Source: Pseudoalteromonas caenipelagi (GTDB lineage Bacteria; Pseudomonadota; Gammaproteobacteria; Enterobacterales; Alteromonadaceae). Taken from it: a stretch of DNA of 64,000 nt. Location: contig NZ_JABBPG010000010.1 of NCBI RefSeq assembly GCF_013140855.1, forward strand, positions 62,001-126,000, in the 5' to 3' direction. Positions 8,740 through 18,262 of the stretch are shown piece by piece (position 1 is the stretch's first letter; each line of letters starts with the position of its first letter). The notes under the pieces were generated by a model. It was not told the DNA's origin and did no database searches. It saw only the letters and a list, made by a program, of their open reading frames with translations. A program made the translations under genes and the position numbers.

Positions 8740-8987
8740 CGCTTAGCGCTGAACACATTCACCTTATTGACACTATTACTGCAGAACCTGATCGCTTCAT
8801 TGTAGCGCCAGCAATGATGAGTGCTTCGTCAGTGATGGGACATGCGGTGCGGGAAGGTAAAACTCGGTAGTATTTAGATGATGGTATTTATGGCTCTTTC
8901 AGCGGTCTAATGTTTGATGAAACAGACTATCCAATATCGCCATCAGCCAAAGTACGCAATGTTACCCAAGTGTACTTGCAGGACTAA
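8740..8987 (+). pseudogene. Remnant of a fold III PLP ornithine/diaminopimelate-type decarboxylase
   Basis: One frame reads AEPDRFIVAPAMM, then SSVMGHAVREGKT, an in-frame TAG at 8868-8870, then YLDDGIYGSFSGLMFDETDY and a stop at 8985-8987. The blocks match the C-terminal barrel of ornithine decarboxylase-like enzymes, where AEPGRF, then WYYLDDG(I/V)YGSF, then FDH are conserved and the Gly/Tyr residues bind PLP phosphate or substrate. The N-terminal PLP-lysine domain is absent, a premature stop sits where a Trp/Tyr is expected, and the following CDSxD region is missing. It is a clear broken fragment; which decarboxylase it was is uncertain. Confidence 0.75.
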
Positions 8988-9019
8988 TATGCGACAGTAT
9001 TGAAAAAGCAGTGCGAATA

Positions 9020-9048
9020 AGAATGCCGAGTAACAAACTCGGCATTCT
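9020..9048. terminator. Strong hairpin, probably bidirectional terminator
   Basis: A perfect 12-bp stem (AGAATGCCGAGT / ACTCGGCATTCT) with loop AACAA, followed by TTTTGG on the plus strand and TATTC on the minus strand. It lies 24 nt past the FKBP stop, so its main role is probably to end the lon-like/FKBP transcript; it also ends anything coming through the decarboxylase remnant. Confidence 0.75.
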
Positions 9049-9071
9049 TTTGGTTCTACTATTACCGATAA

Positions 9072-9554
9072 TTACGATTCAATCGCCAATAGTTCTACCT
9101 CAAATATTAACAACGACCCAGGTTCAATTTTACCTGCGGCTCTATCGCCATAGCCTAAGTCTGGGTCAATAAAAAATCGGAACTTATCACCCACTTTCAT
9201 CAATTGCACGCCCTCAGTCCAACCAGGAATAACTTGATTTAAACCAAAACTAATTGGGCTATCTCGTAATACCGAGCTGTCAAATACTGCACCATCAAGC
9301 AAAGTGCCATGATAATGTACTTTAACTTTACTGGTTTCTGTGGGATGGACCTCTCCACTACCACTTTGCAATACTTCATACTGCAAACCTGAAGCCGTCG
9401 TTTGAATTCCCTCTTTTGTAGCGTTTTGTGCTAAAAATTCCTGTGCCGCTTTGCGGTTAAACTGTGACGACTGCTTTTGTGTTTTAGACTGCTTATAGAC
9501 AAGTCCTGCTAACACCAAGATTACAACCAATAAAATGATATTTGTGGTCGACAT
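9072..9554 (-). CDS. Membrane-anchored FKBP-type peptidyl-prolyl isomerase
   Basis: A 160-residue protein with an N-terminal signal-anchor (residues 5-20, NIILLVVILVLAGLVY), a Gln/Lys-rich linker and one FKBP domain (about residues 60-158) with VHYHGTLLDGAVFDSS, GVQLMKVGDKFRFFIDP and LLIFEVELL. It catalyses cis-trans isomerisation of X-Pro bonds, likely in the periplasm facing the inner membrane. It begins 1 nt inside the stop of the Lon-like gene (TAATG), so the two are coupled. Confidence 0.9.
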   Translation of the reverse strand: MSTTNIILLVVILVLAGLVYKQSKTQKQSSQFNRKAAQEFLAQNATKEGIQTTASGLQYEVLQSGSGEVHPTETSKVKVHYHGTLLDGAVFDSSVLRDSPISFGLNQVIPGWTEGVQLMKVGDKFRFFIDPDLGYGDRAAGKIEPGSLLIFEVELLAIES

Positions 9555-11965
9555 TATTCACCCTTTTCTTTGTCATCTTCTTTGTCTTCACCATTGACCA
9601 CATTGGCAATATGCGCCAAGCGCGCTAGCGCCAATGCGTTGATGCTACCCTCTGGGTACTCACCATCGGTTAATTTACCCGCTGGTTTATCCATTAATAG
9701 TGTCAGCGCTTCGTCAACACTTTCTACGGCATAGATATTAAATTTACCTGCGGCTACCGCAGCCACAATCTCATCGTCTAAAACGAGGTTTACGCGGTTA
9801 GAATGAGGGATGATCACCCCTTGCCCCCCTGTTAAACCACGCATTTTGCAAAGCTTGAAGAAGCCTTCTATTTTCTCATTCACCCCACCGATGGCTTGTA
9901 CTTCACCATGCTGGTTAATAGAACCCGTTAACGCTAAAGATTGATTTATAGGAAGTTGAGTAATAGCTGAAATCAGCCCACAAAGCTCCGCTAAAGAGGC
10001 ACTATCACCATCGATGTAACCATAGCTTTGTTCAATTGCAATATTAGCGCTCAATGTTAAGGCAAAGTTTTGTGCATACTTATTACCTAAATAGCCGGTC
10101 AGTAGCATGACCCCTTTTGAGTGAATTGATTTACCTAACTCAGCTTCACGCTCAACATCAATCACCCCGTCCGCCCCAGCATACACAGTTGCCGTTATGC
10201 GTGCAGGTGTGCCAAATGCCGTATCACCGATGTGTAACACTGTCAGGCCATTTACTTTACCAACCGCTTTACCTTGAGTGGCGATCAGTGTGTGCCCTTC
10301 TTGAATATCACTTAGCATATTTTCGCTAAGCTGTCCGGTGCGATACTGTTTGCCAGCAACTGCCTCATCAATATGTTCTGCATCTATTTGCGTAACATCA
10401 TCTTGCTTAGCATAAAAGCTGGCCTCCGCAACTAACTCCAGCACATCAGCAAAACGTGCTGATAACTTAGTATGGTGCTCGGCTTGGCGATAACTAAATT
10501 TGAGCAAGCGCACAAACGCTTCTGCACTTAACGTACAATTGAGTGTATTGCTTGCATAGTCTTGTACTTTAGTTATGAACTGGTACTGCATTTTATCCGA
10601 GCTTGGCAAGTAATAATCGAAATCAGCCAATACTCTAAACAACTCGCCAAATTCTTCATCGTATTCACCAATGGTGTAATACAAATCACGAGAGCCTAAC
10701 AAAATGATTTTCACATCCAACGGGATAAGTTGTGGTTTTAGGGTAAAACTGCTGCCCACTGAGTTATCTTGGTATGGCAGGTCATTTTTAATTTGGTGCG
10801 TTTTAAGTGACAACTTAAGACCATCCCACACTTGTGGATTGGCCAGTACCTTTTCAGCATCCATGATTAAATAACCACCATTTGCACGATGCAATGCGCC
10901 CGCTTGGATTGAACGATAACTGGTGATCAACGTGCCTTGCGATGTGGCATATTCCACCTTGCCAAAAATATTGCCAAAGGTTGGATTTGGCTCATACACC
11001 ACAGGTGCAGGATCATCGTCTTTATATTCCACTAAAATGTTGGGCGCAAAAAAGTCACTCAGCATTCCTTTTGCGTCAAAGTCGTCTTTGTTTTCATCAC
11101 TACTGGCGTCGTCATCTAGCCACTCAAGCACTGCATCAACAATTTCTGTACGCAAATCTTTTAAGTAACGCACAACGCCAATATGGCTTGCATACTTATG
11201 CTCTAAAGTCCTCAATAAAGGTTTAGTTGCCATTTCAACCGTTGATTTTTTTAAGTTACGCAGCTTTTCTGATGATTCGCGCTTCCAGCGAGGAAGCTCT
11301 AGTAACGCTTCTATCAAAGCATCTTCTAGTTGCTCAATGGCGTTAATAAAGTGTGCTTGCAGGTGCTCATCTAGCGCCGCAAATTCATTGTCATCTAGTT
11401 GTTTTCCATCCACGACAGGTGCAAAGCCCACAAGATTACTTTCTTCTAACAAAGCCACACTTTTCTCTGCGGCCAATTGCTCCACTGCCGTCAATGCCGC
11501 GTTATATTTATTATCAAAATCTCGATCGATGGACTTTTTCTTTCGCTGATAACCCGGGTTATCAAAGGCAGCAGGAAAAGTATCAGCAACTTCATCCAAA
11601 AACTCATCGATGTCATCGGCAAGTTCTTTACTCTGCCCGGCTTGCATAAACATCGCAATTGGCTCACGGTGATCATCGTAGTTGTTTACGTATAACCACT
11701 CTTTAGGTGTCTGCCGTGTTTTGCTATGTGCTTCGAGTTTGTCTTTTACCATGGTGAAGCGGCCAAGCGCCGCTTCACCCATTACAAATACATTATAACC
11801 AGGTAGTTCCATACCCAGAGCAAAATCTAATGCGCTTTGAGCGCGTTGTTGACCAATAAAGGGAAGTGCTTCTGGGTAAGGGTTGTGCATACATGATTGC
11901 ACATGGGTGATAGCAACCGACGGCGCTAGCGCGTCGGTAGATAATGGCGATATTTTTTTGGTCAT
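9554..11965 (-). CDS. Lon-like ATP-dependent protease (YcbZ/LonH type)
   Basis: An 803-residue relative of E. coli YcbZ with a full-length N-terminal AAA-like domain (MGEAALGRFTMVKD near residues 62-75 is a degenerate P-loop region) and a C-terminal Lon protease domain. The catalytic dyad is recognisable: Ser in YGYIDGDSASLAELCG and Lys in GGVNEKIEGFFKLC. There is a central long helical insertion and an acidic C-terminal tail. The Walker A motif is not canonical, as in this branch. Coupling to a membrane FKBP suggests a shared protein quality control role, which is inference. Confidence 0.88.
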   Translation of the reverse strand: MTKKISPLSTDALAPSVAITHVQSCMHNPYPEALPFIGQQRAQSALDFALGMELPGYNVFVMGEAALGRFTMVKDKLEAHSKTRQTPKEWLYVNNYDDHREPIAMFMQAGQSKELADDIDEFLDEVADTFPAAFDNPGYQRKKKSIDRDFDNKYNAALTAVEQLAAEKSVALLEESNLVGFAPVVDGKQLDDNEFAALDEHLQAHFINAIEQLEDALIEALLELPRWKRESSEKLRNLKKSTVEMATKPLLRTLEHKYASHIGVVRYLKDLRTEIVDAVLEWLDDDASSDENKDDFDAKGMLSDFFAPNILVEYKDDDPAPVVYEPNPTFGNIFGKVEYATSQGTLITSYRSIQAGALHRANGGYLIMDAEKVLANPQVWDGLKLSLKTHQIKNDLPYQDNSVGSSFTLKPQLIPLDVKIILLGSRDLYYTIGEYDEEFGELFRVLADFDYYLPSSDKMQYQFITKVQDYASNTLNCTLSAEAFVRLLKFSYRQAEHHTKLSARFADVLELVAEASFYAKQDDVTQIDAEHIDEAVAGKQYRTGQLSENMLSDIQEGHTLIATQGKAVGKVNGLTVLHIGDTAFGTPARITATVYAGADGVIDVEREAELGKSIHSKGVMLLTGYLGNKYAQNFALTLSANIAIEQSYGYIDGDSASLAELCGLISAITQLPINQSLALTGSINQHGEVQAIGGVNEKIEGFFKLCKMRGLTGGQGVIIPHSNRVNLVLDDEIVAAVAAGKFNIYAVESVDEALTLLMDKPAGKLTDGEYPEGSINALALARLAHIANVVNGEDKEDDKEKGE

Positions 11966-12010
11966 TCCTAACTTCTTATTTCTAAACGCTAACTACAATC
12001 AAGCTAGGTT

Positions 12011-12469
12011 TTATGGAGACAATGCTTTACGCATAAACTCATTATGCCCACACTCTGAGCAAGGCATAATCTCACTGGCGTAAAATACATCCAATTTATT
12101 GCCACAATTCTTACATACTAATTGCCCCATGGCTATCCATTCTCCGCTCTTGTAAGTGCCTTTGTGATTAAAATCTTGCACTAAAGCTTGCCATTCTAAC
12201 TGAGTCCTATCCTCTAATTGAGATAATTCATACCAAATAGAAGCTTTGAGTTCCTCCCACGCCAAATCATCGTAATCGCTTTTATGCTTCTTGAGGTGCG
12301 CTAAATCACGGCTCAAGTAATGCTTGTATGTCTGCAGCTTTTCTTGGGAAAAGTCTTTCAATGCCTGTTGATGCTCAATAAACTTCTCAACCAAATCATC
12401 CACTTCATGCTCTTTCACATCTTTAACCCAATCAATAAATTGACCTAGCCACGCTTTGTAACTTGACAT
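12011..12469 (-). CDS. ybeL: Zinc-ribbon protein, YbeL family (DUF1451)
   Basis: A 152-residue protein with a long charged helical N-terminal part and a C-terminal zinc ribbon (CKNCG-x14-CSECG). This is the architecture of YbeL/DUF1451, also found near leuS in enterobacteria. The start is ATG 12469 (MSSYKAW), 7 nt after GGAG; the upstream ATG at 12481 overlaps that site. Function is unknown in the family. It is divergent from leuS. Confidence 0.82.
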   Translation of the reverse strand: MSSYKAWLGQFIDWVKDVKEHEVDDLVEKFIEHQQALKDFSQEKLQTYKHYLSRDLAHLKKHKSDYDDLAWEELKASIWYELSQLEDRTQLEWQALVQDFNHKGTYKSGEWIAMGQLVCKNCGNKLDVFYASEIMPCSECGHNEFMRKALSP

Positions 12470-12537
12470 GTCATACTCCATTTTTGCCGTATCAACTTAA
12501 CTATAGCTTATGGGATACCCAGTGTGGCTTTTATACT

Positions 12538-12563
12538 CAGCGCAAATACTTAAAAATGCGCTG
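12538..12563 (+). other. Inverted repeat in the leuS leader
   Basis: CAGCGCA and TGCGCTG form a 7-bp stem with a 12-nt AT-rich loop, about 80 nt before the leuS start in the 174-nt gap between the ybeL-like gene and leuS. It could be an operator or leader hairpin. No T-run follows, so it is not a terminator for leuS. Confidence 0.3.
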
Positions 12564-12643
12564 TGGCTACTGTGAATTGGTGCTTTTTTGGGGTATGCTA
12601 TCGGGCAATTTTCTATCAATTTGCAAGAAGTCTGGAAACGTAG

Positions 12644-15232
12644 ATGCAAGAGCAATATAACCCGCAAGACATAGAGTCAAAAGTCCAACAGTACTGGGAA
12701 CAAAACAAGACATTTAAAGTCGTCGAAGACGAGAGCAAAGAGAAATATTACTGTCTCTCGATGTTCCCATATCCAAGTGGTCGACTGCACATGGGTCACG
12801 TTCGTAACTACACCATTGGTGATGTAGTATCACGCTTCCAACGCTTACAAGGTAAAAACGTGATGCAGCCTATGGGTTGGGACGCGTTTGGTCTACCAGC
12901 TGAAAACGCCGCGATTAAAAACAACACAGCACCAGCAAAATGGACATACGAAAACATCGATTACATGCGAAACCAACTAAAGCAGCTTGGCTTTGGTTAC
13001 GACTGGGATCGTGAAATTGCCACTTGCCACCCTGAATACTACAAGTGGGAGCAGTGGTTTTTCACTAAGCTTTACGAAAAAGGCTTAGTATACAAAAAGA
13101 TGTCTACCGTAAACTGGGACCCTGTAGACCAAACTGTACTGGCTAACGAGCAAGTAATTGACGGCCGAGGTTGGCGCTCAGGTGCTATTGTAGAACAAAA
13201 AGAAATTCCACAGTGGTTTATTAAAATCACTGACTATGCGCAAGAATTGCTCGACGATTTAGACAAGTTAGAAGACTGGCCTGAGCAAGTTAAAACGATG
13301 CAACGTAACTGGATTGGTCGCTCTGAAGGCTTAGAAATTGACTTTAAACGTGCCGATAACAGTGAGACGTTTACAGTTTACACCACTCGTCCAGATACCT
13401 TCATGGGTGTAACTTACGTGGGTATTGCTGCCGCTCACCCAATTGCACAAGAAGCCGCTAAAAACAACGCGGCAGTTGCTGCCTTTGTAGAAGAATGTAA
13501 AAACACCAAGGTTGCGGAAGCGGACATGGCAACCATGGAGAAAAAAGGGATTGATACAGGCTTTAAAGCGGTTCACCCACTAACAGGCCAAGAAGTACCA
13601 ATCTGGATAGCTAACTTTGTATTAATGGACTACGGTTCAGGTGCAGTAATGGCAGTACCTGGTCACGACCAACGTGACTTTGAATTTGCAACCGCCTACG
13701 GTCTTGAAATCAAGCAAGTGATTGCACCTGAACCTGGGTCTGAGCTGGTTGCTGATTTAAATAAAGAAGCGTTTGCCGAAAAGGGCGTGTTAATTAACTC
13801 TGGTGAGTTTGATGGCCTAGATTTCGAAGGCGCATTCAACGCCATCGCAGACAAACTAGAAGCACAAAATGCTGGTAAGCGTAAAGTAAACTACCGTTTG
13901 CGTGACTGGGGCGTAAGCCGTCAGCGTTATTGGGGCTCGCCAATCCCAATGCTGAGCGACGAAAACGGTCAGGAGCTTGCTGCAACAGAAGATATGCTGC
14001 CTGTGCGTCTTCCTGAAGATGTGGTGATGAATGGTGTAACGTCGCCTATTAAAGCAGATCCTGAGTGGGCTAAAACTACCATGAATGGTCAACCTGTATT
14101 TCACGAAACAGATACTTTTGATACTTTCATGGAATCATCTTGGTACTACGCTCGCTACTGTAGCCCTCGTTTTAATGAAGGCATGTTAGAGCCTGGTGCT
14201 GCAAACTACTGGCTACCAGTAAATCAGTACATTGGTGGTATTGAGCATGCGATCTTGCACTTGTTGTACTCACGCTTTTTCCATAAGTTACTACGTGACT
14301 TTGGTTTAGTTAACTCGGATGAGCCATTTGAACGCCTACTATGTCAAGGCATGGTATTGGCCGATACCTTCTATCGTAAAGATGAAAAAGGCGGTGACAT
14401 TTGGATCTCACCAACCGACGTGCAAACAGAAACCGACGACAAAGGCCGAGTCACTAAGGCATGGCATAAAGAAGACGGTCAGCCAGTATTCTCTGCAGGC
14501 ATGAGCAAAATGTCTAAGTCTAAGAATAACGGTATCGACCCACAAACAGTTATCAAACAATACGGTGCTGATACGGTACGTTTATTCATGATGTTTACTG
14601 CACCACCAGAGCAAACGCTTGAATGGTCAGACTCAGGCGTAGAAGGCGCACATCGTTTCCTTAAGCGCGTTTGGAAATATGCCGTTGATGTTAACGCTGC
14701 AGGTAAAGCCCAGTTAAATGTTGCAGCCCTTAACAGCAACCAAAAAGCACTGCGCCGTGAAATTCACAAAGCCATTGCTAAAGTAACGGACGACTTATCA
14801 CGTCGCCAAACGTTCAATACGGCAATTGCAGCTATCATGGAATTATCAAACAAGCTGGCAAAAGCGCCGCTTAATGATGAACAAGATATTGCACTGGCAA
14901 ACGAAGCGCTTAACGCGATGATCATTATGCTTGCGCCAATTACGCCACACATGTGTCATGAGCTTTGGGTACAGTTGGGCAACCAAAACGATATTCTTGA
15001 CGAAGCATGGCCTGTTGTAGATGAAGCCGCATTAGTAGAAGATGAAAAGCTCATCATCGTACAAGTTAACGGTAAGCTACGCGCTAAATTAACGGTGGCA
15101 GCTGATGCCAACCAAGCGCAAGTCGAAGCTCTGGCCTTTGCCGATGAAAACGTCACTAAATTCACGGATGATAAAACCATCCGTAAAGTGATTTATGTGC
15201 CGGGTAAACTACTGAACGTGGTAGCAAACTAA
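12644..15232 (+). CDS. leuS: Leucyl-tRNA synthetase
   Basis: Class I aminoacyl-tRNA synthetase charging tRNA-Leu. The HIGH signature is PYPSGRLHMGHVRN (about residues 42-55). The CP1 editing domain lies in the middle, with TTRPDTFMGVTYV and a GHDQRDFEFA segment. The KMSKS loop is MSKMSKSKNNG near residue 620. The 862-residue length is normal. It is the first gene of the leuS-lptE-holA-nadD-rsfS-rlmH-mrdA-rodA-rlpA series; lptE follows after 1 nt. Confidence 0.98.
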   Translation: MQEQYNPQDIESKVQQYWEQNKTFKVVEDESKEKYYCLSMFPYPSGRLHMGHVRNYTIGDVVSRFQRLQGKNVMQPMGWDAFGLPAENAAIKNNTAPAKWTYENIDYMRNQLKQLGFGYDWDREIATCHPEYYKWEQWFFTKLYEKGLVYKKMSTVNWDPVDQTVLANEQVIDGRGWRSGAIVEQKEIPQWFIKITDYAQELLDDLDKLEDWPEQVKTMQRNWIGRSEGLEIDFKRADNSETFTVYTTRPDTFMGVTYVGIAAAHPIAQEAAKNNAAVAAFVEECKNTKVAEADMATMEKKGIDTGFKAVHPLTGQEVPIWIANFVLMDYGSGAVMAVPGHDQRDFEFATAYGLEIKQVIAPEPGSELVADLNKEAFAEKGVLINSGEFDGLDFEGAFNAIADKLEAQNAGKRKVNYRLRDWGVSRQRYWGSPIPMLSDENGQELAATEDMLPVRLPEDVVMNGVTSPIKADPEWAKTTMNGQPVFHETDTFDTFMESSWYYARYCSPRFNEGMLEPGAANYWLPVNQYIGGIEHAILHLLYSRFFHKLLRDFGLVNSDEPFERLLCQGMVLADTFYRKDEKGGDIWISPTDVQTETDDKGRVTKAWHKEDGQPVFSAGMSKMSKSKNNGIDPQTVIKQYGADTVRLFMMFTAPPEQTLEWSDSGVEGAHRFLKRVWKYAVDVNAAGKAQLNVAALNSNQKALRREIHKAIAKVTDDLSRRQTFNTAIAAIMELSNKLAKAPLNDEQDIALANEALNAMIIMLAPITPHMCHELWVQLGNQNDILDEAWPVVDEAALVEDEKLIIVQVNGKLRAKLTVAADANQAQVEALAFADENVTKFTDDKTIRKVIYVPGKLLNVVAN

Positions 15233-15233
15233 G

Positions 15234-15734
15234 ATGCGCTTAACTGCGTTTTTCAAACACGGATTAGCGCTTGCGCTAGTCTGTGTTTTGTTATCTAGCT
15301 GTGGCTTTCATTTAAAGAAAGCCTCATATTTACCAATCGAAATGCGCACCTTGCAATTAACTGGTGATGACACACGTGCTCAACTATTTGAGTTACTTAG
15401 TAGTGATTTACGCCAAGCAAAAGTCGCTTTGGTTACATCAGCAAAAAATAATACACCAATTGCAAAATTACACCTGTATCGAGACACCTTAGAGCGACAA
15501 ACACTCAGCTTGTTTAAAAATGGACAGGTGGCACAGTATCAACTTGCATATGGTGTGTCGTATCGTTTAACCCGTCCAAACCAAGAGCCCATAGAGCAAC
15601 GCTTTGAGCTGTACCGTAATTATCAAGACGATCCTGATAACGCCATTGCAAAAGCTAAAGAACTTGAGTTACTACTCAATGAGCTCCGTCAGCTGGCCAG
15701 TGAGCGCATTGTTCGCGAGTTGTCACAACTATAA
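15234..15734 (+). CDS. lptE: LPS-assembly lipoprotein LptE
   Basis: Outer-membrane lipoprotein that plugs the LptD barrel and helps insert lipopolysaccharide. The signal peptide ends in lipobox LLSSC with Cys near residue 23, followed by GFHLKKA, the usual start of mature LptE. The 166-residue length fits. Its last base is shared with the holA start, indicating tight coupling. Confidence 0.93.
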   Translation: MRLTAFFKHGLALALVCVLLSSCGFHLKKASYLPIEMRTLQLTGDDTRAQLFELLSSDLRQAKVALVTSAKNNTPIAKLHLYRDTLERQTLSLFKNGQVAQYQLAYGVSYRLTRPNQEPIEQRFELYRNYQDDPDNAIAKAKELELLLNELRQLASERIVRELSQL

Positions 15735-16771
15735 TGCGCTATTACGCTAATCAACTGAGTAACCAATTACGCCAATCTCTGGCGTCATTTTATATGGTTT
15801 TTGGTGAAGAGCCGTTCCAAGAGGCAAATTGTGTACTGGAAATAAAGCAGGCAGCTAAAAAACAAGGGTTTGATGAAGTCATTAAATTTTCATTGCTACC
15901 GGGCTTTGATTGGCAAGAACTAATCGCTCAATATAATAGTATGTCGTTGTTTAGCGCTCGCACATTAATAGAGTTTGATTTAAACCAGCAAAAACCAGGC
16001 ACACAAGGCAGCCAAGTTTTAAAAGAACTCGCCGCTCAACCTAACCCAGATGTGGTGTTAATTTTAAAAGGCTCAAAAGCAGGACAAGATATCCAGCGTA
16101 GTGCATGGTTTAAAGTGCTTGATAAGTCAGGCGTGTTTGTACCTTGTTACCCTTTAACTGGTACTCACTTGACCCGTTGGTTAGATGATCAATGTAAAGT
16201 TCTGAAGTTAAATTTGGCCAGCGATGCCAAACGCAGTTTGCTTAGCGCCACCGAAGGTAATTTACTGGCAACTCACCAAGAACTCGAAAAGCTATCATTG
16301 CTTTATAAGTCTGAACCAATTGACCAAAAGCAAGTGTTATCTGGGCTACTTAATCAAGCAAAGTTCGATATCTTTGATTTAAATAATGCGCTGCTACAGG
16401 GCAACACAAAACAGCTTGTTAAGGTTATGCTCAAACTAGCAGATGATAATGTAGAGCCAGCCAGTATTGTGTGGACGATAAATAAAGAAGCACAAACTTT
16501 ATTGAGCTTAAAACAGGGTTTGCAGCAAGGGCAGAATATTAGCCAACTGTTTAAACAACATGGCGTTTGGAAGAACCAACAAGCAGCCACATCACAGGCA
16601 ATAGACCGACTCCCCTTAATACGCCTCGAGCAGATAATTGAGTTGCTTGCGCAATTCGATGCAGCTTATAAGCGTGCTAATATTGTGGCTCCCTATCAGG
16701 CTTTAACACATATTGCGCTGTCTTTTTGTCAGCCAGTGCCATTCGAACTCCCATATCAGCGCGTAAACTAG
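15734..16771 (+). CDS. holA: DNA polymerase III delta subunit
   Basis: Clamp-loader wrench subunit that opens the beta clamp. The 345-residue protein has the family N-terminus (YMVFGEEPFQEANCVLEIKQAA), a poorly conserved AAA+-like middle and a helical collar domain at the C-terminus. Position after lptE and before nadD is the standard context. The P-loop is degenerate, as expected for delta. Confidence 0.95.
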   Translation: MRYYANQLSNQLRQSLASFYMVFGEEPFQEANCVLEIKQAAKKQGFDEVIKFSLLPGFDWQELIAQYNSMSLFSARTLIEFDLNQQKPGTQGSQVLKELAAQPNPDVVLILKGSKAGQDIQRSAWFKVLDKSGVFVPCYPLTGTHLTRWLDDQCKVLKLNLASDAKRSLLSATEGNLLATHQELEKLSLLYKSEPIDQKQVLSGLLNQAKFDIFDLNNALLQGNTKQLVKVMLKLADDNVEPASIVWTINKEAQTLLSLKQGLQQGQNISQLFKQHGVWKNQQAATSQAIDRLPLIRLEQIIELLAQFDAAYKRANIVAPYQALTHIALSFCQPVPFELPYQRVN

Positions 16772-16775
16772 AATT

Positions 16776-17405
16776 ATGATTGCTTTATTTGGCGGAACGT
16801 TTGACCCTATTCACCTTGGCCATATCAATATGGCTAAACAGTGTGTTAAAGAACTAAAATTAGATAAGCTGAACTTCCTACCTTGTGCTATGCCTGTTCA
16901 CAAAGCTCAACCAGGCATAACAGATGCGCACCGTCTGACAATGTTGTCGCTTGCCACGCAAGACAATCCCAAGTTTGCAATTGACCGCAGGGAGTTAATC
17001 AGGCAAGGCCCTTCTTATTCACTGTTAAGTTTACAAGAGTGTCGAACAGCTTCTCCCAATACACCGCTGTTATTTTTAATGGGTATGGACTCGTTTAACA
17101 GTTTACCCAGTTGGTACAAATGGCAAGATATTATCCAGCTTTGCCACATCATTGTTTATCAACGTCCAGGAGAAAAACTGGCGAATTCGGATCAATTAAC
17201 ACAATACTTAGCACAGGCTAGCACCACAAACCGTGAATTGCTCACTCAGCAACAAGGTGGATTGTGCTACTTTTTAGCGGGTGATACCTTTGACGCAGCA
17301 TCTAGCGATATTCGTAAGCGCATAAAAAATAGAGAAAATACTGAACATTTGCTCAACGAACAAGTCAGAGAATACATTGATGAACATCACCTGTATGCTG
17401 AATAA
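16776..17405 (+). CDS. nadD: Nicotinate-nucleotide adenylyltransferase
   Basis: Makes deamido-NAD from nicotinate mononucleotide and ATP in NAD synthesis. The nucleotidyltransferase motif GGTFDPIHLGH is at residues 6-16 and the second motif SSDIRKRIK is near residue 180. The 209-residue length is typical. It starts 4 nt after the holA stop. Confidence 0.96.
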   Translation: MIALFGGTFDPIHLGHINMAKQCVKELKLDKLNFLPCAMPVHKAQPGITDAHRLTMLSLATQDNPKFAIDRRELIRQGPSYSLLSLQECRTASPNTPLLFLMGMDSFNSLPSWYKWQDIIQLCHIIVYQRPGEKLANSDQLTQYLAQASTTNRELLTQQQGGLCYFLAGDTFDAASSDIRKRIKNRENTEHLLNEQVREYIDEHHLYAE

Positions 17406-17460
17406 GCCTTTATGCTGTGTTAGAATCGCCGATTATTTTATTTAGTAAAGAGACACAAAC

Positions 17461-17778
17461 TTGAATTCTGAACAACTTTTAGACTTTGCTTTGGACAAAG
17501 TTGACGATATGAAGGCCCGTGATGTAGTAAAACTTGACGTGCGTGGTGTATCTTCTGTCACCGATTACTTGGTGATCTGCTCAGGTAACTCTAAGCGTCA
17601 TGTCCAATCAATTGCAGAGCATGTTGCAAAAGAAGCGCGCCATGCCGGTGAAGAGCCTTTGGGTCAAGAAGGCCAAGATGTGGGTGAGTGGGTACTCGTA
17701 GATTTGGGCGATGTAGTCGTTCATGTTATGCAAGACCAAACACGTTCTTTGTATGACCTTGAAAAGCTTTGGGGCTAA
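17461..17778 (+). CDS. rsfS: Ribosomal silencing factor RsfS
   Basis: Binds ribosomal protein uL14 and blocks 30S-50S joining during starvation. The 105-residue protein has the family segments VTDYLVICSGNSKRHVQSIA and the C-terminal DVVVHVMQ...YDLEKLWG. The start is TTG 17461 after AAAGAGAC; no ATG is present before the conserved region. A 55-nt gap separates it from nadD and 3 nt from rlmH. Confidence 0.95.
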   Translation: MNSEQLLDFALDKVDDMKARDVVKLDVRGVSSVTDYLVICSGNSKRHVQSIAEHVAKEARHAGEEPLGQEGQDVGEWVLVDLGDVVVHVMQDQTRSLYDLEKLWG

Positions 17779-17781
17779 ATT

Positions 17782-18252
17782 TTGAAGATTCAACTCGTTG
17801 CCGTTGGAACCAAAATGCCAGCTTGGGTTGAAACCGGTTTCAAAGAATATCAGCGCCGCTTTCCCAAAGACATGGCGCTAGAACTCATTGAAATACCAGC
17901 AGGTAAACGCGGTAAGAACGCTGACATAAAAAGGATTTTACAAATAGAAGGTGAAAAGACCCTCGCTGCAATCCCCAAAGGCAATCGCATTGTTACATTA
18001 GAAGTAACGGGAAAGCCTTGGGATACACACCAACTTGCCAGCAATATGCAAAAATGGCAATTGGATGGTCGAGATATCAGTTTACTCATAGGTGGACCTG
18101 AAGGTTTAGCACCTGAGTGTATTGCCGCTTCAGAGCAAAAGTGGTCTTTGTCTAATTTGACACTGCCACACCCTTTAGTGCGTATAATTGTTGCAGAGAG
18201 CCTCTATCGGGGATGGAGCTTAAACAACAATCATCCATATCATAGAGAATAG
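17782..18252 (+). CDS. rlmH: 23S rRNA pseudouridine-1915 N3-methyltransferase RlmH
   Basis: SPOUT-class methyltransferase acting on assembled 70S ribosomes. The 156-residue protein is very close to the E. coli enzyme, with LIGGPEGL and the C-terminal knot LPHPLVRIIVAESLYRGWS ending in NHPYHRE. The start is TTG 17782, the only start consistent with the conserved MK(I/L)QLVAVGTK N-terminus. It follows rsfS after 3 nt. Confidence 0.97.
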   Translation: MKIQLVAVGTKMPAWVETGFKEYQRRFPKDMALELIEIPAGKRGKNADIKRILQIEGEKTLAAIPKGNRIVTLEVTGKPWDTHQLASNMQKWQLDGRDISLLIGGPEGLAPECIAASEQKWSLSNLTLPHPLVRIIVAESLYRGWSLNNNHPYHRE

Positions 18253-18262
18253 TTAGCTGACA

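Noticed and set aside
12463..12660. Plus-strand frame running into leuS
   Set aside because: It overlaps the divergent ybeL-like gene start and the leuS leader, has no family resemblance and no ribosome site.
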